A DNA stretch of 64,000 bases from Chlorobium sp. (GCA_028277225.1 JANQHB010000017.1:1-64000); one strand, 5' to 3'. Positions 17,638 to 27,165 are shown, numbered from the stretch's first letter. Numbers and translations: made by a program. Notes: generated from the letters alone by a model not told the origin.

Positions 17638-18690
17638 TCACTCCATGCCTTCAACCCTGGTTTTCGGCAGAGAACCAGGATAGCTTTTCTGCAGGAAATC
17701 AAGCAGTTTTTCACGGACAAGGCATCGCAGATCCCAGGCATCGGAAGAATTTTCGGCGCTCACCAGTGCGCGCAGTTCCATTGTCTTTTCGGTCACACTG
17801 GTGACCTGGAGCTGGGCAAGCCGTTTGTCCCAGAGCGATGTCTCTGCGACTATCCGCTGCAGTTCCTGCCTCAGGGCCTCGATCGATACGCTGTAATCGA
17901 CATAGAGATGAACCGAACCGATCAGGTCGGCTGATGTCCTCGTCCAGTTCTGGAACGGCTTTTCGAGAAAGTGGTTCACCGGTACGATCAGCCGCCGCTG
18001 GTCCCAGATCCTCACAACGACATAGGTCAGGGTGATCTCTTCGATCCTGCCCCATTCGTTTTCAACGATCACGACATCGTCGATACGAATAGGTTGCGTC
18101 ACCGCAAGTTGTATACCCGCGATAAGCGTTGCAATACTTTTCTGGGCGGCAAAACCGATGATAATTCCTGCAACACCTGCCGAAGCGAGCAGGCTGATAC
18201 CGACCTGCCTGACGGCCTCAAATGACATCAGGACAACAGAGACAGCTAGAAGAATAATCAGCACATTCAAAATCTTGCGGATCACTTCGACATGCGTTGC
18301 GACCCGGCGAGCTTCGAGATTATCCTCATGACCGAGCTCATAGCGGCCCAGGATCACCTTGCCGATCACACAGAGAAGCCGGATCAGAAACCAGGCAACG
18401 GCACAGATAATCAGAATCCTGAGACCATGCGCAACCACACCCGATACTGTTTCCGGAAACGGAAGGTGCGGGTTGAGAAAAGAGAAAACCAGAAGGAAAA
18501 AAAGCATCCGGAACGGGACCTGAACAAGCTCCACGGGGACGAGAATATCCCTCACCGATTCACGGACCTTCCTGGCCGTTCTCTTGATCGCGGTATTTGA
18601 AAAAAGGTAGAGCAGGAGGCCCGCAAGCAGGATAAGAAGCGGCAGAAGAATCTTCAGGGCATCTGTCTTTAAAGGAATAATCTCATCCAT
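17638..18690 (-). CDS. MscS-family mechanosensitive ion channel
   Basis: Inner-membrane channel that releases solutes on osmotic downshift, 350 residues. Hydrophobic helices lie at about 13-31, 60-77, 88-112, 136-156 and 164-185; the last, rich in Ala/Gly (ISLLASAGVAGIIIGFAAQKSIATLIAG), is the pore-lining TM3 equivalent. It is followed by the conserved beta-domain IRIDDVVIVENEWGRIEEITLTYVVVRIWDQRRLIVPVNHFL and the C-terminal alpha/beta vestibule. The signature is that of the YnaI/YbiO-like larger MscS homologs. The gene ends before the FKBP gene and lies 18 bases downstream of the FAD oxidoreductase gene on the same strand, so the two may be co-transcribed. Confidence 0.92.
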   Translation of the reverse strand: MDEIIPLKTDALKILLPLLILLAGLLLYLFSNTAIKRTARKVRESVRDILVPVELVQVPFRMLFFLLVFSFLNPHLPFPETVSGVVAHGLRILIICAVAWFLIRLLCVIGKVILGRYELGHEDNLEARRVATHVEVIRKILNVLIILLAVSVVLMSFEAVRQVGISLLASAGVAGIIIGFAAQKSIATLIAGIQLAVTQPIRIDDVVIVENEWGRIEEITLTYVVVRIWDQRRLIVPVNHFLEKPFQNWTRTSADLIGSVHLYVDYSVSIEALRQELQRIVAETSLWDKRLAQLQVTSVTEKTMELRALVSAENSSDAWDLRCLVREKLLDFLQKSYPGSLPKTRVEGME

Positions 18691-18708
18691 CGCAAAAAAA
18701 GCTACGTG

Positions 18709-19899
18709 TCAGGCTTTCCTGATCCGTCCGCATTCGCTGAGCGATCGGGATACGCAGTCTTCGATAGCCATGCCTCCGAAATAGTTACCGGTAAGCAGCA
18801 GATTCCTGCCTTTGAGCATGCTGTCAATTTTTTCCAGCCAGTCACGATGACCCACTCGCAGGGATGGAACCGTGTTGATCACGTCGTGCCGGTGAGCGAT
18901 TTTGTCCATGCCGACGCCGAGCACCTCGGTAATTCGACGAATTTTCGATTCTTCATTCTCGCCGGGACGGAAATGAAACGCAAAACCGCGGTATTGTTCG
19001 TGAGGAACCGTGTCACGGGATACAGCAGAGAAAAAAATGTCGTCAGGAGAGATAATTGCAGCAACAGGCTTAAGTGCAATATCTTCCTTGCGGACCATCA
19101 CTCCAACGGAGTCTACAAAAGCTGATCCGATCATTCCGAGATGACGGGCTATATCGGCCTCGATCGACTGAAGAAGTCTGGACGATTCCTGGGGCGGCGC
19201 AGCAAGAGCAAGTGTGGAGGCAGTACAGGTCATGCCCGCTTCCGTCTTTATCACATAACCACCATCCGCTTTCTCGATGCCGGTAACCTCCTGTCCGGTA
19301 AAAACATTGATCCCCTTACTTCTGGCAATCGCTTTGGCGACAGAGCCAAGACCGTTGGTAAACGTATAGTTCTTCAGCACTTCTTTCCGTTTTGGGCGTG
19401 ACTTGAACATCATGTCCGCCGGAAAATCATCGGTTGGCTGTGAAGGAACCGCATTGAAGAAATGGCTCAGCGTGTTGTTGTAATTGTTTTCACCGACAAT
19501 CTTCGAGTAATACTCCCGAACGCTCAGCCCGTCTTTCTTGAGAGAAAACATATTTGGTATCGAGCGGAGCGCTTCAACAATATTCAAAGAAGAAAAAACC
19601 GATTTCAGCTCTTTATCCCTGAGAAGCACGAAAGGGACTTTTGCACGGGGAATGATGTCCTCTTTCATAGAACAGGCCTCTATGATATCGAGCAGGTTCT
19701 GATAGGAATTGTAGCAGGTATGCGCTCCCATCTCCAGCCAGAATGCATCCTTGCCGGTTGAGCATTGGTGTGAATTGAACGATCCGCCGACACGTTCGTT
19801 CTTTTCCAGAAGAGTTGTCTTGTATCCGGCACGTGCTGCATAGAATGCAAGGCTCAATCCGCTGATTCCACCGCCGACAATAACAACATCGCTTTTCAT
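18709..19899 (-). CDS. FAD-dependent amine-oxidase-fold oxidoreductase, protoporphyrinogen-oxidase-like
   Basis: This 396-residue flavoprotein starts with a dinucleotide-binding motif, DVVIVGGGISGLSLAFYAARAGYKTTLLEKNERVGGS (G-x-G-x2-G then the acidic end of beta-2). It closes with the FAD-contacting NLLLTGNYFGGMAIEDCVSRSLSECG. The middle (KKDGLSVREYYSKIVGENNY, FTNGLGSVAKAIA) follows the HemY-type protoporphyrinogen oxidase pattern. If so, it oxidises protoporphyrinogen IX to protoporphyrin IX, a step needed for both heme and bacteriochlorophyll. It is somewhat shorter than typical HemY (~450), so another carotenoid- or amine-oxidase-like function is possible. Confidence 0.7.
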   Translation of the reverse strand: MKSDVVIVGGGISGLSLAFYAARAGYKTTLLEKNERVGGSFNSHQCSTGKDAFWLEMGAHTCYNSYQNLLDIIEACSMKEDIIPRAKVPFVLLRDKELKSVFSSLNIVEALRSIPNMFSLKKDGLSVREYYSKIVGENNYNNTLSHFFNAVPSQPTDDFPADMMFKSRPKRKEVLKNYTFTNGLGSVAKAIARSKGINVFTGQEVTGIEKADGGYVIKTEAGMTCTASTLALAAPPQESSRLLQSIEADIARHLGMIGSAFVDSVGVMVRKEDIALKPVAAIISPDDIFFSAVSRDTVPHEQYRGFAFHFRPGENEESKIRRITEVLGVGMDKIAHRHDVINTVPSLRVGHRDWLEKIDSMLKGRNLLLTGNYFGGMAIEDCVSRSLSECGRIRKA

Positions 19900-19939
19900 T
19901 TTCCGCTTTTTTGAAAGAAGTTAACAGGATCAGGTGAAT

Positions 19940-20012
19940 CCTAAACTGAGCGTCCCGACCCCGTGAAATCAGACCTGATATTTCACAGGGCTCAACAATC
20001 GCTCAATTTAGG
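19940..20012. mobile_element. MITE-like element, short copy (73 bp), 5-bp TSD
   Basis: It begins CCTAAACTGAGCG and ends CGCTCAATTTAGG and is flanked by the direct repeat TGAAT (19935-19939 and 20013-20017). Read on the minus strand it matches the 10642-10754 element along its whole length except for a clean 40-bp internal deletion between CACGGGG and TCGGGACG. It lies between two minus-strand genes. Confidence 0.85.
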
Positions 20013-20044
20013 TGAATCTAATCAAATCACTGCACTTCACCATG

Positions 20045-20575
20045 TTATTTTCCTTCATATCCTCCTTCCCGATAGTTCTTTACATACCTGACATAATTAT
20101 CGGGTGACTCTTCGATCGCTTTGCGCTCATGCTCATTGATCGGCCGGACAATCCTTGCGGGAACCCCGGCAGCAAGCATTCCTGAGGGAACAGTGAAGCC
20201 CTGCCTGACAACGGTCCCTGCCGCAACCAGGGCGTAGGGCTCAATAATTGCATGATCGAGTATGACCGATCCTATACCGACCAGCACATTGTCATGTATC
20301 TTACAGGCATGAAGCAGTGCTCCGTGACCGATAGTAACGCGGCTGCCGATGGTCAACGGACCAGTATCATGGGTCACATGAAGCATCGCGTTGTCCTGAA
20401 CACTTGTTTTCTGACCGATCCGTATGGGACAGACATCACCGCGAATGACCGTGTTGAACCAGACACTTGAATCGCTTCCGATGACAACATCACCGATGAT
20501 CCTCGATCCGTCGGCAAGAAAAACCGATTCATGGATATCAGGAAATACTCCTTTATAGGGCTGAATTGTTACCAT
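20045..20575 (-). CDS. Gamma-class carbonic anhydrase / YrdA-PaaY-type hexapeptide protein
   Basis: This 176-residue left-handed beta-helix protein starts at 20575 (MVTIQPYKGVFPDIHESVFLA), supported by AGGA upstream; the frame is open 26 codons earlier. Hexapeptide repeats run through IGDVVIGSDSSVWFNTVIRGDVCPIRIG and later. The metal-ligand histidines of the gamma-CA family appear in MLHVTHD and IGHGALLHAC. The family binds zinc or iron, and some members hydrate CO2, while others (YrdA, PaaY) are thioesterase-linked or of unknown role. In an autotroph using the reverse TCA cycle a CO2/bicarbonate role is attractive but unproven. The short MITE copy lies just downstream of the stop. Confidence 0.85.
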   Translation of the reverse strand: MVTIQPYKGVFPDIHESVFLADGSRIIGDVVIGSDSSVWFNTVIRGDVCPIRIGQKTSVQDNAMLHVTHDTGPLTIGSRVTIGHGALLHACKIHDNVLVGIGSVILDHAIIEPYALVAAGTVVRQGFTVPSGMLAAGVPARIVRPINEHERKAIEESPDNYVRYVKNYREGGYEGK

Positions 20576-20700
20576 ATCATGATCCTGATTTGATTGTACC
20601 TGCTCTTCTGATGCCTGACAGTACAAGGTACTTGAAAATACTGCACATATCATATAATTACTCTTCTTCTTCCTGCCATACTGACCGCATTTGCCGACCC

Positions 20701-22404
20701 CTACTCTTTTTTCCAGGCAACGAAATATTTCGCGGCACGTTTCCTTTTTTGCTGCTCAACCCTGTTCTCCTGGAGCGCCTGGAGGAGTTCCACCGGATCA
20801 ATCGTTTTCCAGAAAAAAGAGAGTTCACGAACGCTATACCCTTCGAGAGAAATACTGCCGGCATAGTGTTCGCCGAAAATGATACAATCGAAATCCCCGT
20901 CTGCATGAGGCTCTTTTCCGGACAACGGCTGAAGAACCGTGTCGCGGCCCAATGCTGTCCGTATTCTTGTCCCGACATCCGGTTCGCCGAGAAAGCCGAT
21001 ACGCTCAACTCTGATACCAAATTTGTCAAGAGCCGCCCTTGTCTCGTATCCCACTTCAGGCAGCACAACCGGAGACAGCGCCACCGAAGCTGCAGGCAAG
21101 AGCGACAGGTAAAGCAACATCAGGGACCATAACGGCTGCTTTTTTCTGAAAAGCAACACCGTCGAAACAACGAGAGCTATGACAACAAGAGATGCCATCA
21201 AAACCCCAGGGAGTTGAAAAACCCCATTGACGATATGAAAACTTCCGATCGACAGGAACAGTATGACCAGAACGGCATAGACCAGACTGAAAGGCAGGAG
21301 GTAACGGTATTGCCTGTCCGCGGAAAGAGTCGAACACCAGTACGCAATGAGAATGGAAGCAAGGGGCAGGACAGGAAGAAAATACCTGTCGAAAAAGCTT
21401 GAAAGAAAAACACTCATGACCATGCTCAGCACAATCCAGGAAAGCATAAAAAGGGATGCAGCCGAAATAGCGGGATCGAAACAATATCGCCCCTCCCGTC
21501 CGCCTGTTCTCAGTCCGCTGAAAAGACCCGGGAGCCAGGGCAGAAAATACAGGAGAAAAACAATAGTGAACTGCATGAGGTTTGTGAACATCTGCATGCC
21601 GTTTCCGGTTACTCTTCCCCCGACCTGGTCACCAAAAAACTGTTCAATGAGGAATTGCCCGTGAAGTAGATACATCGTCACATACCAGCTCAAGGCAATT
21701 ACCGCGCCAGCAAGCATGGACGGAATATGTAGCAGACTTCGAACTGTTTTCGGTCTCCAGGGATTGAAAAGCAGAAACGCTATCGAAAGCGATGCAAAAA
21801 CTGCGGCCGGCAGCCCTTTTGTCTCAAAACCGAGAGCGGCTCCGCAATATGCCATCCAGAAATACTTTGCGGGAGGCTTTTCCTCCAGAAGAAGTCCAAG
21901 AAATCCGTAGGCCGATACCGTCATAAAAAGAGCCAGGGGCATATCGGGTATCGACCTTGAAGCACTCATAAAGACAAGAGGATTGACAAGCAGCACAATC
22001 ATTGCATGGAACGAAATCCGCCTGTCTCTGAAAACATACGAAGCCATGCGTCCGGTCAGGTAGAGCAGCAATGCGCCTCCCAGCCAGAAAGGCAGCCGTG
22101 AGGCAACATGGCTCACTCCGAAAAGTTGATATGAAAGTGTTACCAGCCAGTAGGTCAGAATGGGCTTTTTGAACCGTTCTTCTCCGTCGGCTGTATAAGG
22201 AGTGAGGTAATCATCGGTCTGCAACATGAAGAGTGCCCCATCGATGTAGTGACGCTCATCGGCATGGGTATAGACATAGTTCAGCGCAAGATATGCCGAG
22301 AAAACCAGAAACAGGAAAGGCACCAGTATCAGATACTGCCTGCAGGAAAAAGATGAAAAAAGCCGGCCCTTGTCGAACGCTGACAACCGCGATACATGAC
22401 ACAT
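20701..22404 (-). CDS. GT39 (ArnT/PMT-like) membrane glycosyltransferase
   Basis: This 567-residue inner-membrane protein has about ten to twelve hydrophobic helices. After the first (LILVPFLFLVFSAYLAL) comes the catalytic loop of GT-C enzymes, HADERHYIDGALFMLQ, with the acidic residues. KKPILTYWLVTLSYQLFG and ASRLPFWLGGALLLYLTGRMA then follow, as in ArnT and other dolichyl/undecaprenyl-phosphate-mannose-type transferases. It transfers a sugar from a polyprenyl-phosphate donor to a periplasmic acceptor such as lipid A or another envelope component. The acceptor cannot be told from sequence. The C-terminal ~150 residues form a soluble periplasmic part. lptB, an LPS-export gene, starts divergently 261 bases away. 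Confidence 0.85.
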   Translation of the reverse strand: MCHVSRLSAFDKGRLFSSFSCRQYLILVPFLFLVFSAYLALNYVYTHADERHYIDGALFMLQTDDYLTPYTADGEERFKKPILTYWLVTLSYQLFGVSHVASRLPFWLGGALLLYLTGRMASYVFRDRRISFHAMIVLLVNPLVFMSASRSIPDMPLALFMTVSAYGFLGLLLEEKPPAKYFWMAYCGAALGFETKGLPAAVFASLSIAFLLFNPWRPKTVRSLLHIPSMLAGAVIALSWYVTMYLLHGQFLIEQFFGDQVGGRVTGNGMQMFTNLMQFTIVFLLYFLPWLPGLFSGLRTGGREGRYCFDPAISAASLFMLSWIVLSMVMSVFLSSFFDRYFLPVLPLASILIAYWCSTLSADRQYRYLLPFSLVYAVLVILFLSIGSFHIVNGVFQLPGVLMASLVVIALVVSTVLLFRKKQPLWSLMLLYLSLLPAASVALSPVVLPEVGYETRAALDKFGIRVERIGFLGEPDVGTRIRTALGRDTVLQPLSGKEPHADGDFDCIIFGEHYAGSISLEGYSVRELSFFWKTIDPVELLQALQENRVEQQKRKRAAKYFVAWKKE

Positions 22405-22665
22405 AACATCTCAATACGCCCTGCTTACGGATCGGACATGCTCATGCCGGCAGGGATCGACAGGGCATTCTTCATTTGTTACTACAACGTGATAAATTCG
22501 CCCCTGCAGGGTGAAAATCAAAAAAAAACTTTGAACGACGCTACGTATTCAGAGCCTTTGTAACCCCTGGCGACAAAGAACCGCATTTGTTGAAACGCTC
22601 AGTCCAGGTGAAACTTGTATATTTGCAGAAGAAGTACATGCATGAAATAACGAACGGCAACACGT

Positions 22666-23415
22666 ATGGAAACCACCGGCGCCATATCGACCCTGAGCTG
22701 CAGCAACCTTAAAAAAACATACAACCGGCGCGAAGTTGTCAGAAGTTCGACACTATCGGTCAGACAGGGTGAGATTGTTGGGCTGCTAGGACCGAACGGC
22801 GCAGGCAAGACAACAACATTTTACATGATCGTCGGACTTGTCAGGCCGAATGCCGGTGATGTGTTCCTTGACAAGAGAAACATAACGGACCTCCCGATGT
22901 ACAAACGTGCCAGAGAGGGTATCGGCTACCTGCCGCAGGAAGCCTCGGTTTTCAGAAAACTCTCCGTCGAAGAAAACATTCTCAGTGTCCTCGAGTTTAC
23001 CTCCCTGACAAAAGACGAACGCAGGGAAAGAATGGAAGCCATGCTTGAAGACCTCAACATAGCGCACCTGAGGAAAAGAATAGGATACTCGCTTTCGGGA
23101 GGAGAACGGCGCCGTACCGAAATTGCCCGTGCCCTGGCGCTGTTACCGAAATTCATCCTTCTTGACGAACCTTTTGCCGGGGTCGATCCGATAGCGGTCG
23201 AGGATATCCAGGATATCGTTGCAGGACTTGTCAAGCGCCAGATCGGCGTCCTGATCACCGACCACAACGTGCATGAGACACTTTCCATAACCGATCATGC
23301 CTACCTGCTTTTCGACGGCACGATATTCATGCAGGGTACGCCTGAGGAAATCGCCGCTAATCCTGAAGCAAGAAAAATGTACCTCGGTGACAAGTTTTCA
23401 CTTGAACGTTACTGA
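22666..23415 (+). CDS. lptB: LPS export ABC transporter ATP-binding protein LptB
   Basis: ATPase that powers lipopolysaccharide extraction from the inner membrane with LptFG. The 249-residue protein has GLLGPNGAGKTTTFYMIVG (Walker A), GIGYLPQEASVFRKLSVEENI (Q-loop region with the LptB-specific sequence), YSLSGGERRRTEIARAL (ABC signature), FILLDEPFAGVDPIAV (Walker B) and ITDHNVHETL (H-loop). SLSGGERRR and the short length match LptB rather than the branched-chain amino acid transporter LivG/F. No lptA or lptC is in view. The preceding 260 bases hold the promoter region; I found no clear structure there. Confidence 0.9.
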   Translation: METTGAISTLSCSNLKKTYNRREVVRSSTLSVRQGEIVGLLGPNGAGKTTTFYMIVGLVRPNAGDVFLDKRNITDLPMYKRAREGIGYLPQEASVFRKLSVEENILSVLEFTSLTKDERRERMEAMLEDLNIAHLRKRIGYSLSGGERRRTEIARALALLPKFILLDEPFAGVDPIAVEDIQDIVAGLVKRQIGVLITDHNVHETLSITDHAYLLFDGTIFMQGTPEEIAANPEARKMYLGDKFSLERY

Positions 23416-23590
23416 CCCCGAAAAGCCGTCCGGCGGAATCCTGTTCCATTTGACAATGCAGCCGGGTGGTCAGATACACAGAACAGGGTAAGAAGACGGT
23501 CAAAAAACAAGGAACAAACTGTATATTATTCTGGTTTTGGGTAGTTTAGTTCCTTATAGTGCCCGTCTGTTGAAATGATTGAATACACGT

Positions 23591-25102
23591 ATGAACATCC
23601 TTCTGCTTTATCCCGAATTCCCCGACACCTTCTGGAGCTTCAAACATGCATTGAAATTTGTACGCAAGAAAGCCTCTCTCCCGCCCCTCGGCCTGCTCAC
23701 CGTTTCTTCGATGGTACCGGAAGAGTGGAACAGAAAACTTGTAGACCTCAATGTCAAGACATTACGCCAAAAGGATATTGAATGGGCCGACATCGCCTTT
23801 GTCAGCGCGATGGGGGTGCAAAGGGATTCTGCACGACAGGTAATCGAAAAATGCAAAAAATCCGGTTTGACCGTTGTTGCAGGAGGACCGCTCTTTACCT
23901 CAGAACCTGAACACTTTCCCGACGTCGATCACCTGGTGCTGAACGAAGCGGAGATAACCCTTCCGCTATTCCTCGAGGATTTTGCTGCCGGCATCCCGAA
24001 AAAAGAGTACCGTTCGAGCGCTTTTCCCGATATCAAGACATCACCGATACCGCAGTGGGAACTTCTCGATATGAAGAAATATGCCTCGATGGCGATTCAG
24101 TTTTCGCGAGGCTGCCCTTACCGTTGTGATTTCTGCAATGTCACGACCCTTTTCGGCCATAAAATCCGGATCAAGACAAGCGAGCAGATCATTGACGAAC
24201 TTGAGGAAATGTATAGAAAAGGGTGGCGCGAAAGCATCTTTTTTGTCGATGACAATTTTATCGCCCACAAATCCTATCTCAAAAAAGACCTGCTTCCCAA
24301 GCTGATTCAGTGGCAGGAAAAAAAGAAAACAACAACGAAATTCTATACTGAATGCTCGATCAACATCGCAGATGACCATGAACTGATGAGCCTGATGGTC
24401 AAGGCCGGTTTCAACCAGGTCTTTATCGGCATTGAAACACCTAACCATTCGGCGCTTGAAGCCTGCGGCAAACAGCATAACACGTCGAGAGACATGCTGG
24501 AAAACATCAAGCGTATCCAGCGTGCGGGACTCGAGGTACAGGGCGGTTTCATCGTCGGGTTCGACACCGATACCCCGTCAATATTCCAACAGCAGATTGA
24601 GTTCATTCAGAACAGCGGCATTGTCACCGCCATGGTCGGGCTGCTTCAGGCTCTGCCCGGCACAAGACTCTATGAGCGCATGAAGACCGAAGGACGACTG
24701 TTGAACACTTCCAACGGGGATAACGCTGACAATACCACCAACATCGTCCCCACAATGGATATCGAGACGCTCCGAAACGGGTACAAGGAAATGATGGATT
24801 ACCTCTACTCTCCAAAGAACTATTACCGGAGAATAAAAACACTCCTCGACGAATACCAGCCGCCGAAGTTCCGCTCACGGTTCCGTCCCGGACAATTCCT
24901 GGCTTTTCTCCGCTCGATGGTTGTGCTCGGCATTTTTGGCGAAGAGCGTTACCATTACTGGAAACTGCTGATCTGGACAATTTTCCGCCAGCACCAGTCA
25001 GTTTCTCTGGCCGTAACGCTTTTCATTTATGGCCATCATTTCAGGAAAGTCTGCGATCTGCACCTGAAGACGGAAAAACAGCCTGCGGCATCGACGGTCT
25101 GA
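23591..25102 (+). CDS. B12-binding-domain radical SAM enzyme with DUF4070-type C-terminus
   Basis: About 503-507 residues; I favour the ATG at 23591 (MNILLLYPEFPDTFW), the usual start of the family, with an ATG four codons earlier also possible. Residues ~1-140 form a cobalamin-binding Rossmann domain (PLGLLTVSSMVPEEW, VVAGGPLFTSEPEHF), but without the D-x-H-x2-G lower-ligand motif. RGCPYRCDFC is the radical-SAM CxxxCxxC. GFNQVFIGIETPNHSALE and the later YSPKNYYRRI region resemble the class that includes BchQ, BchR (bacteriochlorophyll C-8/C-12 methyltransferases) and HpnR (hopanoid methylase). A methyltransferase role in bacteriochlorophyll or lipid metabolism is therefore likely, but the substrate is unassigned. 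Confidence 0.8.
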   Translation: MNILLLYPEFPDTFWSFKHALKFVRKKASLPPLGLLTVSSMVPEEWNRKLVDLNVKTLRQKDIEWADIAFVSAMGVQRDSARQVIEKCKKSGLTVVAGGPLFTSEPEHFPDVDHLVLNEAEITLPLFLEDFAAGIPKKEYRSSAFPDIKTSPIPQWELLDMKKYASMAIQFSRGCPYRCDFCNVTTLFGHKIRIKTSEQIIDELEEMYRKGWRESIFFVDDNFIAHKSYLKKDLLPKLIQWQEKKKTTTKFYTECSINIADDHELMSLMVKAGFNQVFIGIETPNHSALEACGKQHNTSRDMLENIKRIQRAGLEVQGGFIVGFDTDTPSIFQQQIEFIQNSGIVTAMVGLLQALPGTRLYERMKTEGRLLNTSNGDNADNTTNIVPTMDIETLRNGYKEMMDYLYSPKNYYRRIKTLLDEYQPPKFRSRFRPGQFLAFLRSMVVLGIFGEERYHYWKLLIWTIFRQHQSVSLAVTLFIYGHHFRKVCDLHLKTEKQPAASTV

Positions 25103-25118
25103 AGAAGTACCATCGCTC

Positions 25119-26540
25119 ATGCTATCAAAAGACTTTCTTTTCGGCTCGGAAGGAGGATTCATCAGGCTTCCGGTCTGGGGGCATATTCCACTCAATACCC
25201 CGTTAAAAAAAATACTGGCACACCCCTCTTTCATGCGGCTGAAAGGGATTCGCCAGCTCTCGTTTGCGCAACAGGTCTACCCCGGCGCAAATCATACCCG
25301 TTTCGAACACTCGATAGGTGTCTACCATCTCACGAAACTGATACTGCAGAGAATTCTCACCAATCCTCTTGCAGAAAGCCTCCAGACCCCCCCTCTTGTT
25401 TTCGACGACAGTACCTGCAGGCTTCTTCTTGCATCCGCACTGCTTCACGATATCGGTCATTACCCACACGCCCATCTTCTCGAAAAACAGGCTCCGATCT
25501 ACAAGGGAATACCTGTTTTTGCCGAACACGAATCTCTCATTGACCGGTTTCTGTTCGGAAACCATGACCGATTCCCTTCCATTGCGGAAATCCTCGAAAA
25601 CGAATGGAATGTCGATCCGCTCGAAGTTGCCGCCATTATCACAAAAGATCCTTCAAGCGTCCTGTCAAAACTGATAAGCGGAACGCTCGATCCGGACAAA
25701 ATGGATTATCTGCTCAGAGACGCGCACCACTGCAACATTCCATACGGTAGTATCGATATCGAACGTCTTGTCGAGTCGTTTGTCCCGGATCCCGAACTGG
25801 GCCGTTTTGCCATTACCGAAAAAGGCATCGCGCCGCTCGAAAGCCTGCTTTTCACCAAATACATGATGATGCGCAATGTCTACTGGCATCACACCGGCAG
25901 AACGTTTGCCGTCATGCTGCGCAGACTGCTCCAGGATGTTGTCGACGAGTCCGCTGTTGCACCGGAAGAGCTGCGAACGCTGTTTTATCATGGTTCGGAC
26001 GACCGGCTGTTCCACGAACTGACCCGACAACTTGCCTCCTCGATATTTCCCGCCAGAGAACTTCTTCAGGCAATCATGCAAAGAGAGATCTATAAACGAT
26101 CGATTACCATTACCCCCTACTGTAACGGCGCCAACGAGCCGATCGACCGTATGTTTCATCTTGCTACCGATCACCGGCTTCGCAAGGAAAAAGAGATCGA
26201 GATATGCATAATGCTCAACCGTCTGGCATCTCTAGACCTGAAAGGACATGAAATCCTGATCGATCCCCCCTCGACAAAAGATGTTTTTGATTATGCCGAC
26301 TTTCGCGAACTGAGAATTTATCCGACTCGCAAGGTCTACCTGAACGATACCCGAACAACCTCTTCACCCTATATTCGTTTCGATGATTTCGGTGAATCGG
26401 TCTTCCGGTCGGATTTCATCCTTTCGTTTGAGCGGTATACGAAAAAATTCAGGATTGTCTGTCGAAGGGATGTATGCGATCATCTCGAACGACACCGTGA
26501 TGCCGTCACCGAACTCCTCGATACTGTCGATGCAGGATAA
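25119..26540 (+). CDS. HD-domain phosphohydrolase (dGTPase/SAMHD1-like family)
   Basis: This 473-residue metal-dependent hydrolase carries HTRFEHSIGVYHLTKLIL (first His), LLASALLHDIGHYPHAH (the HD doublet) and ISGTLDPDKMDYLLRDAHHC with the later Asp, the arrangement of SAMHD1/YdhJ-type HD proteins. EHESLIDRFLF and GIAPLESLLFTKYMMMRNVYWHHT are further conserved blocks. A dNTP triphosphohydrolase or related nucleotide hydrolase activity is inferred from the family; the actual substrate is unknown. The start is only 16 bases after the radical SAM stop, so the two are probably co-transcribed. Confidence 0.85.
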   Translation: MLSKDFLFGSEGGFIRLPVWGHIPLNTPLKKILAHPSFMRLKGIRQLSFAQQVYPGANHTRFEHSIGVYHLTKLILQRILTNPLAESLQTPPLVFDDSTCRLLLASALLHDIGHYPHAHLLEKQAPIYKGIPVFAEHESLIDRFLFGNHDRFPSIAEILENEWNVDPLEVAAIITKDPSSVLSKLISGTLDPDKMDYLLRDAHHCNIPYGSIDIERLVESFVPDPELGRFAITEKGIAPLESLLFTKYMMMRNVYWHHTGRTFAVMLRRLLQDVVDESAVAPEELRTLFYHGSDDRLFHELTRQLASSIFPARELLQAIMQREIYKRSITITPYCNGANEPIDRMFHLATDHRLRKEKEIEICIMLNRLASLDLKGHEILIDPPSTKDVFDYADFRELRIYPTRKVYLNDTRTTSSPYIRFDDFGESVFRSDFILSFERYTKKFRIVCRRDVCDHLERHRDAVTELLDTVDAG

Positions 26541-26646
26541 ACCTGGACTGCACAAAACGCTTAACCGGCATTATTTGTTTACATTGTAGTATATATGCAA
26601 GCGAATATTCCAGTATCGTTGCACTCCCGTTTATCAATCATGTCAA

Positions 26647-27027
26647 ATGAATACAACTATGGAACATCAGGATAATTATTACAAAGGCCTTTTTTACGGT
26701 GCTGCCCTGGGGGCCGCGGTAGGAACGGTCATGGGTCTTCTTTTCGCCCCTGACAAGGGGCAGGAAACACAGCGGATCATAACCGGCAAACTTCGCAGGG
26801 CTCTTGACCTCGCCACCGACAAGGCTGCCGAACTTTACGACGGTGAGGATCAGGACGAAATCTTCGACAATGAAGCAAGAAACCGCTCAAAGGAGATCAT
26901 TGAAAACGCGAGGGATGAAGCAAGTAAAATCCTCAATGACGCCAATGCTGTTCTTAAAGAGATAAGAAACCAGGCTAAAAACAGCGGAAGCGGCCAGCAG
27001 AAGCAGATTGACCCGCATGCCAATTGA
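26647..27027 (+). CDS. YtxH-domain membrane-associated small protein
   Basis: This 126-residue protein starts with a single Gly/Ala-rich membrane helix (YKGLFYGAALGAAVGTVMGLLFAPDKGQETQ), the signature YtxH pattern ending in 'APxxGxETR'-like text. A long amphipathic, charged helical region follows to the C-terminus (EIIENARDEASKILNDANAVLKEI), predicted coiled coil. In other bacteria such proteins are general-stress or envelope-associated; no enzymatic role is known. The ~100-base upstream gap contains an AT-rich stretch that may hold its own promoter. Confidence 0.8.
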   Translation: MNTTMEHQDNYYKGLFYGAALGAAVGTVMGLLFAPDKGQETQRIITGKLRRALDLATDKAAELYDGEDQDEIFDNEARNRSKEIIENARDEASKILNDANAVLKEIRNQAKNSGSGQQKQIDPHAN

Positions 27028-27165
27028 GTATGTCAGCCGGCGGTTGATGTATCTGATGAGTCGAGTCGGCGATATGGCGAAAAGATAAAAAGCCGACAGT
27101 CCTCAGTCAGCAGTCGGCGGCTGTAGCCAGTAGGGAAAACTATCCAAACCAGGACACAATATTCT

